Positions 22,128 through 31,077 are shown, counted from the first letter of the stretch. The stretch is DNA of 31,550 nucleotides from JAHEJX01 sp041605955 (GCA_041605955.1 JBFIXI010000048.1:1-31550); one strand, 5' to 3'. Notes: generated from the letters alone by a model not told the origin. Translations and numbers: made by a program.

Positions 22128-24851
22128 TCACGCCATGCGGCCGGGCACGTCCTTGCGGCTCGGCAGGACCGCCCCTTGCACGGGACGCACTCGGACACGA
22201 GCATCGACGACCTTGACGCCTTCCCCGGGCCGGAGCGCTTTGACGGGGTTCAGGTCCATCTCGGCGACCTCCGGGTTGTCCTCGATCAGGGCCGAGACCC
22301 GGCGCAGCAGGTCCACCAACGCGTCGATGTCGCCGGGCGGCTCCCCCCGGTAGCCCTCGAGCAGCTTGGCGGCCTTCACCTCTCCGATCATCTCCCGGGC
22401 CTCCTCTGTGGACAGCGGGTTGATGCGGAATGCGACATCTTGCATCAGCTCGACGAAGATGCCGCCCAGACCGAACACCACGAGTGGACCGAACAGCGGA
22501 TCCTCCGTCATACCGACGATGACCTCGTGGCCCCCCGGAACGAACTCCTGGATCACCGCTCCGGCGGCGTCGGCGGCGATCCCCGTGACTCGGCGATACG
22601 CGGCGCGCACCGCCTCGTCTCCGCTGACATCGAGCGCCACTCCCCCAACGTCGGACTTATGGAGCACCGAAGGCGCCACCACCTTGAGCGCCACGGATGC
22701 GTCGAGGTCGGCCGCGATCTCAACTGCCTCGTCCTCGGATTCGGCAACCTGCGAGCGCGCCAACGGGATCCCATAGGCACCGAGCAGATCTTGGATCTCA
22801 TCGTCATGGAGCCATGCGCCGCCGTCTCCGGTGCGGCCGATGGCACGCCGAATCACCTTCTCGGCGGCCACCCGATCAACGCCCTCGGGCCGAGTGAAGT
22901 CCCCCTCGGGCCGGCGCCGCCAGTCTGCATAGCCAGCCGCTGCAGAGAGTGCTTGGGCGGCTGCCTCCGGGTAGTCGTAGATCGGAATCGAGTACTTGCC
23001 GGCGATGTCCGTGGCCCCTCCCATGTAGACCGCCACCAGCGTCTTGTCGGCATCGCGGCGGCCGGCGGCCTGCTGCACCGCGGTGGCCACTGCCGAGGAA
23101 CCGCCCGGGGTGGTTGGGATGTGAATGACGACGACCGCGTCGAGCTCGTCGGACTCCAGCAGGATGCTGAGACACGCCTCGTACTGGGAGGGCCCGGCCG
23201 AGGCCACCATGTCGACCGGATTGGCGGTGCTGGCCTCGGGCAGCAGATGCTCGCCGAGCCGAGCTTGGACTCCGGCGGACAGTTGCGGAAGTCGGAGACC
23301 GCGCGACTCCAACGCGTCGGCCGCCAGAATGGCAGGGCCGCCCGCGTTGCTGAGCACAGCGACCCGTCGCCCGGCCGGGAGCGGCTGCTGCGCCAGCAGC
23401 GTGGTGACCGCGAACAGCTCGTCGAGGGTTTCGGTGCGGATTACGCCGCTCTCGTGGAAGAGCGCATCGACCGCATGGTCGAGGCTGGCAAGCGACCCGG
23501 TATGGCTGCTGGCGGCCCGGGCTCCCGCAGAGGACCGGCCCGACTTGACTGCGACAATCGGCTTGCTGTAGCTGATGCGCTTGGCGAGCCGTCCGAAGCG
23601 GCGCGGATTGCCGAACGATTCCATGTAAAGCAGGATCACGTCGGTGGCCGGATCCTCCTCCCAGTAGAGCAGCAGGTCGTTGGAGCTCACATCGGTGCGA
23701 TTGCCGAGGGAAACGAAAGTCGATATGCCGATGTTCAGCTCGGCGGCCTGCTGCAGGATCGCCAGCCCCAAGGCTCCACTCTGGCTGGCCATCGCCACAT
23801 TGCCGGCCGGCGGGAACACCGGGCCGAACTGCGCATCCATCTTGACCTTGGGGTCCGTGTTGAGAACCCCCATGCAGTTGGGGCCCACCATTCGCATACC
23901 GTGCTTGCGGGCGATGGCCCGCAGCCGGCGCTCCACTTCTTCGCCGTCCTCGCCCGTCTCACCGAACCCGGCGGAGATGATGACGACCCCCCGCACGCCC
24001 TTCTGCCCACACTCGGCGAGCACCTCGGGCACGACGGCGGCCGGCACCACGATCAGCGCCATGTCGACCGGGTCCGGGATGTCGAGCACGGTCTTGTAAG
24101 CACGGACCGAGTGCACGAAGTCGGCCGCAGGGTTGACGGGATACACCGGACCGGTGAAGTCGCGCATCAGCAGGTTGCGCAGCAGCCGGCCACCAATCGA
24201 CGCGTCGTCCCGGCTGGCGCCGATGACAGCGATCGAAGCCGGATACAAGATCGGCATCAGTGAAGCCGTGGTGGCTCGCTTCTCGTGCTCCCACTCGGCT
24301 TCGCGGGCTTGCGGCGAGTACTCGATCGGGAATTCCACGGAGTAGACGCCCTTGTCGAGCTGGCGATGCAGCTTGTACCCGGAGTTGCGAAACAGCCGCA
24401 ACATGCCGTGGTTCTCTGCCAGCACGAATGCTTCGAACTCCGTGATCCCCTGCAAACGGGCATAGACCGTGAGATGCTGCAACAGTTGCCGGCCGATCCC
24501 GCGGTTTTGGTGATCGTCCTGGACCAAGAACGCCACCTCGGCGACCCTGCCGCCATCGGCGGCCACCTTCTCCGGCATCACGTCGTAGCGGCCCACCGCG
24601 ATCATATCGTCGCCATCGAGGGCGATGAATGCCATCCGATCGTCGTAGTCGACGTTCGTGAAGTAGCGCAGCTCCTCGGGCGACAGCTCTTTTTTGGCCT
24701 TGAAGAATCGAAAGTAGAGGCTCTCCGGCCCCACCCGAGTGATGAACTCTCTCTCCCGGTCGAAGTCGTCGGGCCGAATCGGCCGCAGCTGGACGACTTC
24801 GCCGTCACGCAACAGGATGTCGAATTCGAACTCGGTCGGATAGGGCGCCAT
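22128..24851 (-). CDS. GNAT / ADP-forming acyl-CoA synthetase fusion (Pat-like)
   Basis: 907 aa. An N-terminal GNAT domain (residues ~1-175; acetyl-CoA loop QNRGIGRQL) is followed by a CoA-binding domain (~198-330; VIGASRDDASIGG), succinyl-CoA-ligase-like domains (~330-640) and a C-terminal ATP-grasp domain (~660-907; HKSDVGGVALD). The phospho-histidine of ADP-forming synthetases is present as His450 in SSHTGSLAS, and a likely second phosphate-site acid in LLYMESFGNPR. E. coli Pat has the acetyltransferase at the other end and a synthetase part thought inactive. This one could both make acyl-CoA and acetylate proteins. ATG 24851 is preferred to GTG 24854 because a TAGCCT element lies 7 nt upstream. 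Confidence 0.92.
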   Translation of the reverse strand: MAPYPTEFEFDILLRDGEVVQLRPIRPDDFDREREFITRVGPESLYFRFFKAKKELSPEELRYFTNVDYDDRMAFIALDGDDMIAVGRYDVMPEKVAADGGRVAEVAFLVQDDHQNRGIGRQLLQHLTVYARLQGITEFEAFVLAENHGMLRLFRNSGYKLHRQLDKGVYSVEFPIEYSPQAREAEWEHEKRATTASLMPILYPASIAVIGASRDDASIGGRLLRNLLMRDFTGPVYPVNPAADFVHSVRAYKTVLDIPDPVDMALIVVPAAVVPEVLAECGQKGVRGVVIISAGFGETGEDGEEVERRLRAIARKHGMRMVGPNCMGVLNTDPKVKMDAQFGPVFPPAGNVAMASQSGALGLAILQQAAELNIGISTFVSLGNRTDVSSNDLLLYWEEDPATDVILLYMESFGNPRRFGRLAKRISYSKPIVAVKSGRSSAGARAASSHTGSLASLDHAVDALFHESGVIRTETLDELFAVTTLLAQQPLPAGRRVAVLSNAGGPAILAADALESRGLRLPQLSAGVQARLGEHLLPEASTANPVDMVASAGPSQYEACLSILLESDELDAVVVIHIPTTPGGSSAVATAVQQAAGRRDADKTLVAVYMGGATDIAGKYSIPIYDYPEAAAQALSAAAGYADWRRRPEGDFTRPEGVDRVAAEKVIRRAIGRTGDGGAWLHDDEIQDLLGAYGIPLARSQVAESEDEAVEIAADLDASVALKVVAPSVLHKSDVGGVALDVSGDEAVRAAYRRVTGIAADAAGAVIQEFVPGGHEVIVGMTEDPLFGPLVVFGLGGIFVELMQDVAFRINPLSTEEAREMIGEVKAAKLLEGYRGEPPGDIDALVDLLRRVSALIEDNPEVAEMDLNPVKALRPGEGVKVVDARVRVRPVQGAVLPSRKDVPGRMA

Positions 24852-24858
24852 CACAGCG

Positions 24859-24864
24859 AGGCTA
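24859..24864 (-). promoter_or_regulatory. -10 element for a leaderless transcript (acyl-CoA synthetase)
   Basis: TAGCCT on the minus strand, then 7 nt, then ATG 24851; the same hexamer and spacing as before the DUF3159 gene. Confidence 0.55.
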
Positions 24865-25037
24865 ACGCCTGCTGGATCCGATCCCTCCGTACGGGTGGCG
24901 ACATCTCTCCGCGCCGGGTGGCCGCACTATCGCCGTACTCCGGGTCTGGAAATAGCCCGCCGAGCCGACTGGAGCCTCGTAACGCCTCCTGTCTAGACCG
25001 ATGGATTCTCCAGGCGGATGCACCCTCTCACCCGAAG

Positions 25038-25532
25038 TCAGCGGCGCGCAATCCACGCCTGCAAACGCTGCTTGGCTTCTTCGACGTCGGACAGCGCTTT
25101 GCGCAACGCGTCCGCCAACTCTTCCGGCATGTCGTTTTCTAACGCCTCGGTCAGTTGCTCGATCGCATGCTCTTCTCCGCTCTTGGCGGATTCGACAGCA
25201 GAGTCGTCACCGGCGAGCTCGCTCTCCACAACGATCCAGGCACGGTGGACGGCTCCGGCCGCGGTGCCGTCGGTGTCGGCCTCGAAGTCGATGCCCAGAT
25301 CGGTGGCGGCGCGCAGCACATCGGCGACGGTGCGGCTGCGTGCTTTTCCGAGCTCGTGCAGCATGGTGCTCAGGGCAGAGTCGTCGACGTGACTCGCCAC
25401 GGTCTCGTAGCCGCGTACGCCATTGGTGAGAGTCTTGACTGCCTTTTCCACAGCTGCGGGTGCGTGCCACCCGGTGGCATCGTTGTCGGTGGCAACTATT
25501 CCGGCCGCCACCATGTGTGCCTCTCGGTTCAT
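25038..25532 (-). CDS. DUF2383 / PA2169-like four-helix-bundle protein
   Basis: 164 aa, all helical. The pattern KAVKTLTNGVRGYETVA, STMLHELGKARSRTVADV, AGAVHRAWIVVESEL and SGEEHAIEQLTEAL is that of the ferritin-like DUF2383 family. Glu and His residues at bundle positions may bind metal, but I cannot assign ligands with confidence. Relatives are often stress-induced. The start is ATG 25532 with GGAGG 4 nt upstream; the longer frame to 25562 has no ribosome-binding site. It is divergent from the PAS gene. Confidence 0.8.
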   Translation of the reverse strand: MNREAHMVAAGIVATDNDATGWHAPAAVEKAVKTLTNGVRGYETVASHVDDSALSTMLHELGKARSRTVADVLRAATDLGIDFEADTDGTAAGAVHRAWIVVESELAGDDSAVESAKSGEEHAIEQLTEALENDMPEELADALRKALSDVEEAKQRLQAWIARR

Positions 25533-25721
25533 GAATCCTCCATGTCGAGCGATAGGGGTCATCTACCCGGCCAGGCGGCACTCAAACCCGGCGGGGTTGC
25601 GCCTCTCTCGGCGGCATGCCCGGGTGTGAAGCCATCGTCTCGGCGGTGCACCAAGATCTCCTGGGTTGTGGCCCAGCGTGATATGTCACCAAGAAGTCCT
25701 GCACGCGGCGACACGAGCGCA

Positions 25722-25727
25722 TAGCAT
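25722..25727 (+). promoter_or_regulatory. -10 element of the PAS-hydrolase operon
   Basis: TAGCAT lies 16 nt before GTG 25744. The predicted start falls at or just before the GAGGGAG ribosome-binding site (25734-25740), so the leader would be about 10 nt. Confidence 0.4.
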
Positions 25728-25743
25728 TGCTTCGAGGGAGATT

Positions 25744-26136
25744 GTGGCACAGCAACCGGTCGAGATGATCCTGCTGAAGCAGTGGGCCGAGCACATGGCG
25801 AGCCCCGTGTGGCTGATGGATGCCGACGGCAACCTCGTCTATTACAACGAGCCGGCGGAGGCCATCGTCGGCTTGCGCTTCGACGAAGCCGGCGAGATCC
25901 ACGCCGAGGAGCTGGCTGAGCTTTTCTTCACTCAAGCGCCGGACGGCAGTCCCGTCGACAGCGCCGATGTTCCGATCGTCATTGCTCTCAACAAGAGAGA
26001 GCCGTGCCACGCCCCGCTCCGTATCCGGGATCGGACCGGTGAGTGGCGCGACATCGAGGTCACCGCGATGCCCATGGTGGCTGCAGACGGGCGTATGCTC
26101 GGAGCGCTCGCAGTCTTCTGGGAAGTCACCCGGTGA
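25744..26136 (+). CDS. Single PAS-domain protein
   Basis: 130 aa from GTG 25744 (GAGGGAG 3 nt upstream). Nearly the whole protein is one PAS fold: WLMDADGNLVYYNEPAEAIVG, a middle segment with ELAELFFTQAPDGSPV, then WRDIEVTAMPMVAADGRMLGALAVFWEVT. There is no attached kinase, cyclase or DNA-binding domain. Its stop overlaps the next start (GTGA), so the two proteins are translationally coupled and may interact. PAS domains sense small ligands, redox or light; the cue here is unknown. Confidence 0.85.
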   Translation: MAQQPVEMILLKQWAEHMASPVWLMDADGNLVYYNEPAEAIVGLRFDEAGEIHAEELAELFFTQAPDGSPVDSADVPIVIALNKREPCHAPLRIRDRTGEWRDIEVTAMPMVAADGRMLGALAVFWEVTR

Positions 26137-26957
26137 AGGCTCGGCTCTGGGGGACTCGAGGGTCCCTGGCACGCTCCGGACCGGAAACCGTACGCTACGG
26201 TGGCGACACCTCGTCGGTCGAAGTCCGCGGGAGCAACGGGACGCTGATCGTCCTCGACGCCGGGTCGGGCATCTTGCGGTTGGGCGAGAACATCGGTGAC
26301 CCTCCGGAGCGCATCGACATACTCCTCAGCCACCTGCACATGGACCACATCCAGGGACTGGGTTTCTTCACGCCGCTCTACGATCCCGAGATCATGGTCC
26401 ACATCTGGGGTCCCGCCTCTGCCACGATGGACCTGCGCACCCGGTTGACTCGGTACTTGTCCCCACCCTTATTCCCCGTCCGTATCCGAGATCTGGCCGC
26501 CGTTCAGCTCCACAACCTCGGCCCCGGGGTCATGGAAGTCGGCGGCATCGAAGTGACCACCGCCACCGTCACCCACCCCGGCTACACGTTCGGGTTCCGT
26601 CTGGCGGACAACGGCTCGGTGCTCACCTATATCTCCGACCACGAGCCGGCCCTGGGGGTGGCGGACTTTCCGCACGACCGAACCTGGACGTCAGGCACCG
26701 AGTTGGCTGCCGGCGCCGGGCTGTTGATCCACGACGCCCAATACACCGACGAGGAGTACGACGCGCGTGTTGGGTGGGGGCACAGCACGTTCTCGCAAGC
26801 CGTGGCTTTCGCCGAATTGGTGGGGGCGCAGCGGCTGGTGACGTTTCATCACGACCCATCCCACTCCGACGAGTTCCTGGATCTGGTCATCGACTCGCTG
26901 CATAGTGACCACGTCGAGATATTGGGCGGCCGCGTCGGCGAGCAGTACGAGCTCTAG
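26133..26957 (+). CDS. Metallo-beta-lactamase-fold hydrolase
   Basis: 274 aa from GTG 26133, which overlaps the PAS stop by 4 nt. The binuclear metal site is visible: His67-x-His69-x-Asp71-His72 (SHLHMDHIQG), a later THPGYTFGFRL, SDHE, HDAQYTDEEY and GHSTFSQAV, ending with FHHDPSHSD. The start WGTRGSLARSGPETVRYGGDTSSVEV is typical of the phosphodiesterase/RNase Z-like branch (PhnP and cyclic-nucleotide phosphodiesterase relatives) rather than of true beta-lactamases. The substrate is probably a phosphodiester. Coupling to a PAS protein suggests signal-controlled activity. Confidence 0.9.
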   Translation: MKARLWGTRGSLARSGPETVRYGGDTSSVEVRGSNGTLIVLDAGSGILRLGENIGDPPERIDILLSHLHMDHIQGLGFFTPLYDPEIMVHIWGPASATMDLRTRLTRYLSPPLFPVRIRDLAAVQLHNLGPGVMEVGGIEVTTATVTHPGYTFGFRLADNGSVLTYISDHEPALGVADFPHDRTWTSGTELAAGAGLLIHDAQYTDEEYDARVGWGHSTFSQAVAFAELVGAQRLVTFHHDPSHSDEFLDLVIDSLHSDHVEILGGRVGEQYEL

Positions 26958-27135
26958 AGCCGGCCGGTTCAGCAGAGGCGCTTATCGGCTCCCCAGGTTC
27001 ACCCAAGTGAGTCACTCGGCGCCGACATCGGCCTGCCCGCATCGGATAGGGTTGGCATCATATCGGGGCATGTGAATCGCGCAGAAGGGGGAATCCATCC
27101 CACATGCAGGACGCGGTCCAACCTCTTGTTCTGCG

Positions 27136-27141
27136 TTGACA
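27136..27141 (+). promoter_or_regulatory. Possible -35 element of the subtilase gene
   Basis: A perfect TTGACA lies 55 nt before ATG 27197. No good -10 is visible at the proper distance, so the promoter is uncertain. The 239-bp gap upstream holds nothing else I can name. Confidence 0.25.
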
Positions 27142-27196
27142 CGCCTCGTTCGAACCTTGTGACGGTGACGGCACGGACAGGAAGGAAGAAGGTTTC

Positions 27197-30100
27197 ATGA
27201 GAAGAGTGCTCATCGCTGTCGCCGCGCTGGCGCTGTTGATGACGATGCCGGTGGCGGCCACAGGAGCCCAGGAGCCACCCGCCGCGACCGATTTGGTAGT
27301 GGTCGAGGATGGCGTACAGCTCATCGGCGAAGTCGAGGCGATCAGCGTGATCGTGACATTGGCGGCGGGCGCTAATCCCGACGCGATTGCCGCCGGAGCC
27401 GCCGGCACGATCGTGCACCGCTACGACAAGGTGTTTGACGGAGTCTCCATGGTGCTACCCGGAAACCGGGTCGACGCGCTGGCCAAGACGCCGGGGGTGA
27501 CGGGCGTTTTCGAAGACCAACTGCTGCAGCCCGATACCGAGGTCAGCCCGGCGTTCATCGGCGCCCCGGCGCTGTGGGACGATCTCGGCGGGGTCGGCTC
27601 GGCAGGTGAGGGCACCATCGTCGGTGTCCTCGACACCGGAATCTGGCCGGAGCACGCTTCGTTCTCCGACCCCGATCCCGCGGGTAACGGATTCCCGGCG
27701 CCACCTACAGTGCCCGGCTCGAACGGCTTCGGCAGCGGCGGCCCCCGGAGCTCGTGTGACTTCGGCGATGCGGCCTGGAACCCGAGCGACGCTCCGTTCA
27801 CGTGCAACAACAAGCTGATCGGTGCTTACGAGTTCCTCGACACCTATAAGGCCGTAGTCGGGCTGATGCCGACCGAGTTCGACAGCGCCCGCGACGACAA
27901 CGGTCACGGCACCCACACTGCGTCCACGGCGGCGGGCAACAACGACGTGGCCGCCAGCATCTTCGGGATTCCCCGGGGTTCGGTCTCGGGTATCGCGCCG
28001 CGGGCGCATGTGATTGCGTACCGCGTTTGCGGTGATCGGGGCTGTTTCCAGTCCGACTCGGTGGCGGCCGTGGAGCAGGCCATCTTGGACGACGTCGACT
28101 CGATCAACTTCTCGATCAGCGGCGGCGGCAGCCCATACACCGATATCGTCGAGCAGGCCTTTTCTGTGGCGTATGACAACGGAGTGTTCGTGTCGGCTTC
28201 GGCCGGCAACTCCGGCCCCACTCCCGACACTGTGGCCCATCGCGGGCCGTGGACGATGACGGTGGGGGCCAGCACGACGGACCGCCACTTCATTTCGACG
28301 GTAACCCTCGAAGCCGACAACGGTGACACCTTGGTGCTCGAAGGCGCCTCGGTCACCGACGGCATCGCCTCGCCGACAGCGGTGGTATTCCCGCCGGCGG
28401 GAGAAGAGTTGTGCCTGAACCCATTCGCCCCAGGTACCTTCAGCGGCGAGATCGTCATCTGTCGGCGAGGAGCGATCGCCCGGGTGGCGAAGAGCTTCAA
28501 CGTCGCCGCCGGCAACGGCGGAGGCTTGCTCCTCTACAACCCGGTGTTGCAGGGGCTGGCCACCGACAACCACTTCATTCCCAGCGTCCATCTGGAGAAT
28601 GATTCTGGAGCTGATCTCCTGGCGTTCATGGGAACCCACACGGGGGTGACGGCAACGTTCACCGCCGGTGTCGCCACTGCGGTCCAAGGTGACAAGATGG
28701 CGGCGTTCAGCTCTCGGGGCGGGCCCGGCCAAACGCTGGGGATCTCCAAGCCGGACATCACTGCTCCCGGAGTCCAGATCTTGGCGGGCAACACCCCGCT
28801 GCCGGCAACTGTGACTGGGGGCTTGCCGGGCGAGCTGTTCCAGGCGATCCAGGGGACTTCGATGTCGAGCCCGCATATCGCCGGCTCGGGAGCGCTGCTG
28901 CGCGATCTGCATCCGGACTGGACTCCCGGCCAGATCAAGTCGGCCATCATGATGACGGCCAACGGCAACCACGTGAAGGAGGACGGCGCCACACCGGCCG
29001 ATCCGTTCGACTACGGCTCCGGCCGGGTCGATCTGGCGCGGGCGGGTGACCCCGGCCTCACCATCTCGGACAGCACGGCGAGCTTCCTGGCCCTGCAGAA
29101 CGAGCTGTGGAACGCAAACTATCCGTCGCTGTATCTACCCACGATGACCGGTGAGATCACCGTGACCCGCACCCTCCAGAGCGAGTCGCCGAGGAACCGG
29201 CTGTGGAAGACATCGGTGCAAGCGCCGGCCGACGTTCATATCTCGGTGCCGACGACGGTTCTCGTGAAACGGGGCCAGACGGCGCAGATGGACATCACGG
29301 TGTCGGCACCGACGGTGCCCGAAGGTGAGGTGCGCCATGCGTGGCTGTTCCTCACCAACAAGGGCGACACGCTGCGGTTCCCGATCACGCTGGTCCGCAA
29401 CCAGCCTGGGGTGACGCTCCACAAGACGTGCACTCCGGATGTGGTTGACAAGCGCGGCGCCATCGACTGCACGATCACGGCGGAGAACACGACGCTGAGC
29501 GACGCTGCCGTGTCGATAGTCGACAGGGTCCCGCCCGGCCATCCGGTGGTCAAATCCAGCGTGCTGGGGGCCACATTCGAGGGCAGCCACAAGCTGTCGT
29601 GGGATGGCTCCCTGTTCGCCGCCGGGGCGCAGGTGGTCGACGTCACCGCCAGTCCGGCGCCGTTCGGATACTTCTCGCTGGCGTCGTTGGGCGTGGCTCC
29701 GTTCGGCTGTCCGTCCAACTGCGACGATGGCGGGTTCATCGTGAACGTACCGCCATTCGACTACCTGGGCGACACGTACACGTCGGTCATACTGTCGGTG
29801 AACGGAACGCTCGAGGCGGGCACCGCCAGCGGCCTTGCCGCGTCGGCCGCCAACCAGAATCTGCCGAATCCGTCGCTGCCCAACAACTTGCTCGCCCCGT
29901 GGTGGACCGACCTGAACCTCGGTGCGGGTGGCAACTGGTATGTGGCGGTGCTTGCCGCCGGCCCGAACCAGTACACCGTCTACGAGTGGGAGAACGTACC
30001 CCGTTTCGGCGATGCCGGATCGACGTTCACGTTCCAGATCTGGGTCAACAACGGGACGGACAACATCTGGTTCGTGTACGACGGATTTGCCGGCGACACG

Positions 30101-30361
30101 ACTGACGGCACCGTCGGAGCCGAAAACAGCGACGGCACCATCGGTGACACCTGGTACTTCGAGGGAGCCGGGACCAGCCCGTGGGGCGGGCCCGACTTGC
30201 AGGTGTTGAGCGCCCCCGGCACCCCCGGTGAGACGCACGTGATCTCATTCACGATGCGGGGCAACCGGGTGGGGCCGTACACCAACTGCGCGGAGCTCAC
30301 CAGCGACGCCTTCCAGGGCGTCAACATCTCCTGCTTCCGCGGGGAGGTGGCGGCTCGCTAG
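27197..30361 (+). CDS. Secreted subtilisin-like serine protease (S8) with PA insert and C-terminal domains
   Basis: 1054 aa. A Sec signal (residues 1-~26) is followed by an I9-type propeptide (~35-115; HRYDKVFDGVSMVLP) and the S8 domain with Asp146 (VLDTGIWPEH), His237 (NGHGTHTAS), oxyanion Asn338 (SAGNSGP) and Ser555 (GTSMSSPH). A PA domain is inserted between Asn338 and Ser555 (IVICRRG, GGGLLLYNP). After ~620 come a FN3-like domain, a DUF11-like beta domain (CTITAENTTLSDAAVSI) and a ~200-aa module with WWTDLNLG and FGYFSLASLGV. This is the plant-cucumisin-like layout. It should degrade extracellular protein. AAGGAAGAAGG precedes ATG 27197. Confidence 0.94.
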   Translation: MRRVLIAVAALALLMTMPVAATGAQEPPAATDLVVVEDGVQLIGEVEAISVIVTLAAGANPDAIAAGAAGTIVHRYDKVFDGVSMVLPGNRVDALAKTPGVTGVFEDQLLQPDTEVSPAFIGAPALWDDLGGVGSAGEGTIVGVLDTGIWPEHASFSDPDPAGNGFPAPPTVPGSNGFGSGGPRSSCDFGDAAWNPSDAPFTCNNKLIGAYEFLDTYKAVVGLMPTEFDSARDDNGHGTHTASTAAGNNDVAASIFGIPRGSVSGIAPRAHVIAYRVCGDRGCFQSDSVAAVEQAILDDVDSINFSISGGGSPYTDIVEQAFSVAYDNGVFVSASAGNSGPTPDTVAHRGPWTMTVGASTTDRHFISTVTLEADNGDTLVLEGASVTDGIASPTAVVFPPAGEELCLNPFAPGTFSGEIVICRRGAIARVAKSFNVAAGNGGGLLLYNPVLQGLATDNHFIPSVHLENDSGADLLAFMGTHTGVTATFTAGVATAVQGDKMAAFSSRGGPGQTLGISKPDITAPGVQILAGNTPLPATVTGGLPGELFQAIQGTSMSSPHIAGSGALLRDLHPDWTPGQIKSAIMMTANGNHVKEDGATPADPFDYGSGRVDLARAGDPGLTISDSTASFLALQNELWNANYPSLYLPTMTGEITVTRTLQSESPRNRLWKTSVQAPADVHISVPTTVLVKRGQTAQMDITVSAPTVPEGEVRHAWLFLTNKGDTLRFPITLVRNQPGVTLHKTCTPDVVDKRGAIDCTITAENTTLSDAAVSIVDRVPPGHPVVKSSVLGATFEGSHKLSWDGSLFAAGAQVVDVTASPAPFGYFSLASLGVAPFGCPSNCDDGGFIVNVPPFDYLGDTYTSVILSVNGTLEAGTASGLAASAANQNLPNPSLPNNLLAPWWTDLNLGAGGNWYVAVLAAGPNQYTVYEWENVPRFGDAGSTFTFQIWVNNGTDNIWFVYDGFAGDTTDGTVGAENSDGTIGDTWYFEGAGTSPWGGPDLQVLSAPGTPGETHVISFTMRGNRVGPYTNCAELTSDAFQGVNISCFRGEVAAR

Positions 30362-30385
30362 CTGCCGGTTGAAGCTATACGACGG

Positions 30386-30416
30386 ATCGAGGGCCCGGGA
30401 TTCCCGGGCCCTCGAT
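30386..30416. terminator. Bidirectional terminator hairpin
   Basis: A 14-bp perfect stem (ATCGAGGGCCCGGG with its complement) and ATT loop lie between the subtilase and the convergent lipoprotein gene. There is no T-tract. Confidence 0.75.
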
Positions 30417-30450
30417 GACTTCACAAGTGTTGTCGGTGTCGCCCGGCGAC

Positions 30451-30984
30451 TCAGCCATCGGCGGGGTCTTCACACAGGAACGGCCCTCGCTCGCCGCCCC
30501 CGTGGTAGTGATAGATGGCGCCCTGAGCGGACAGCAAGATGCGGTAGCCGTCCACCAGCACCTGGGGATATGCCATGCCGGGCTGGGGGCACCCCAACGC
30601 CCCATCCGGCCACACCACCGTCTCTGAGCTGTGGACCGTGATCTCCGCTTCGGGAATCCCGAGCCGCCCGGCCAGGTCGGCAATGGCGAGGGCGGCTAGC
30701 GGCGCCAGTGCCGGGTCGGTTGCCGGTGGGCCCGGGCTGCTGGAAGGCGGCGGATTGGTCGGTTCCACGGTGCCCGTCACAGTAGGCGGTTCGGTGGTAG
30801 ACAGCGACGGCGTCGACGTATCGACTGTGCCTGGGACCGTCGTCGCCGGCCGGGTGGCCGCTGGCCCGGTGGTCGATGGGCCGGTCGGCGATGTCGGGCT
30901 CGTGGCCGGCGTCGTGTCCGTGCCGCACGCGGCGGCTGCCAACGCAAACGCCAGCATCACGACGGCAATCCCTCGCCTCTTCAT
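30451..30984 (-). CDS. Putative lipoprotein with Pro/Thr-rich linker
   Basis: 177 aa. A lipoprotein signal ends in AAAAC (Cys20), followed by a ~70-residue Ser/Thr/Pro linker and a small C-terminal domain of about 85 residues: LAGRLGIPEAEITVHSSETV, WPDGALGCPQPGMAYPQV, LVDGYRILLSAQGAIYHYHGG. The W-P-D-G-x-x-G-C-P-x-P-G-M pattern recurs in actinobacterial and chloroflexal secreted proteins of unknown function. Two Cys in this domain may pair. The TAACCT element 6 nt before ATG 30984 suggests a leaderless message. Confidence 0.8.
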   Translation of the reverse strand: MKRRGIAVVMLAFALAAAACGTDTTPATSPTSPTGPSTTGPAATRPATTVPGTVDTSTPSLSTTEPPTVTGTVEPTNPPPSSSPGPPATDPALAPLAALAIADLAGRLGIPEAEITVHSSETVVWPDGALGCPQPGMAYPQVLVDGYRILLSAQGAIYHYHGGGERGPFLCEDPADG

Positions 30985-30990
30985 CGGCTC

Positions 30991-30996
30991 AGGTTA
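30991..30996 (-). promoter_or_regulatory. -10 element for a leaderless transcript (lipoprotein)
   Basis: TAACCT on the minus strand, then 6 nt (GAGCCG), then ATG 30984. Confidence 0.55.
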
Positions 30997-31077
30997 CGAC
31001 CGATCCCGCACAAAGCTGCGGGTGCGCCGGTCCCTTTCGGCGGGGGCCGGCCGCTAGCGATTGCGGGCAACGAAGGT

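Noticed and set aside
21714..24263. 849-codon open frame on the plus strand
   Set aside because: It is antisense to the acyl-CoA synthetase gene, lacks any domain, and is the usual high-GC shadow frame.
24285..25142. 285-codon plus-strand frame
   Set aside because: Antisense to the GNAT part of the synthetase and spans the intergenic gap without any domain.
27149..27156. GTTCGAAC as a tRNA T-loop or LexA site
   Set aside because: No T-stem pairs around it and no cloverleaf fits; the 8-bp palindrome lacks the spaced half-sites of an SOS box.
27455..28972. 505-codon open frame antisense to the subtilase
   Set aside because: Shadow of the protease gene; composition is Arg/Gly/Asp-rich noise with no motif.
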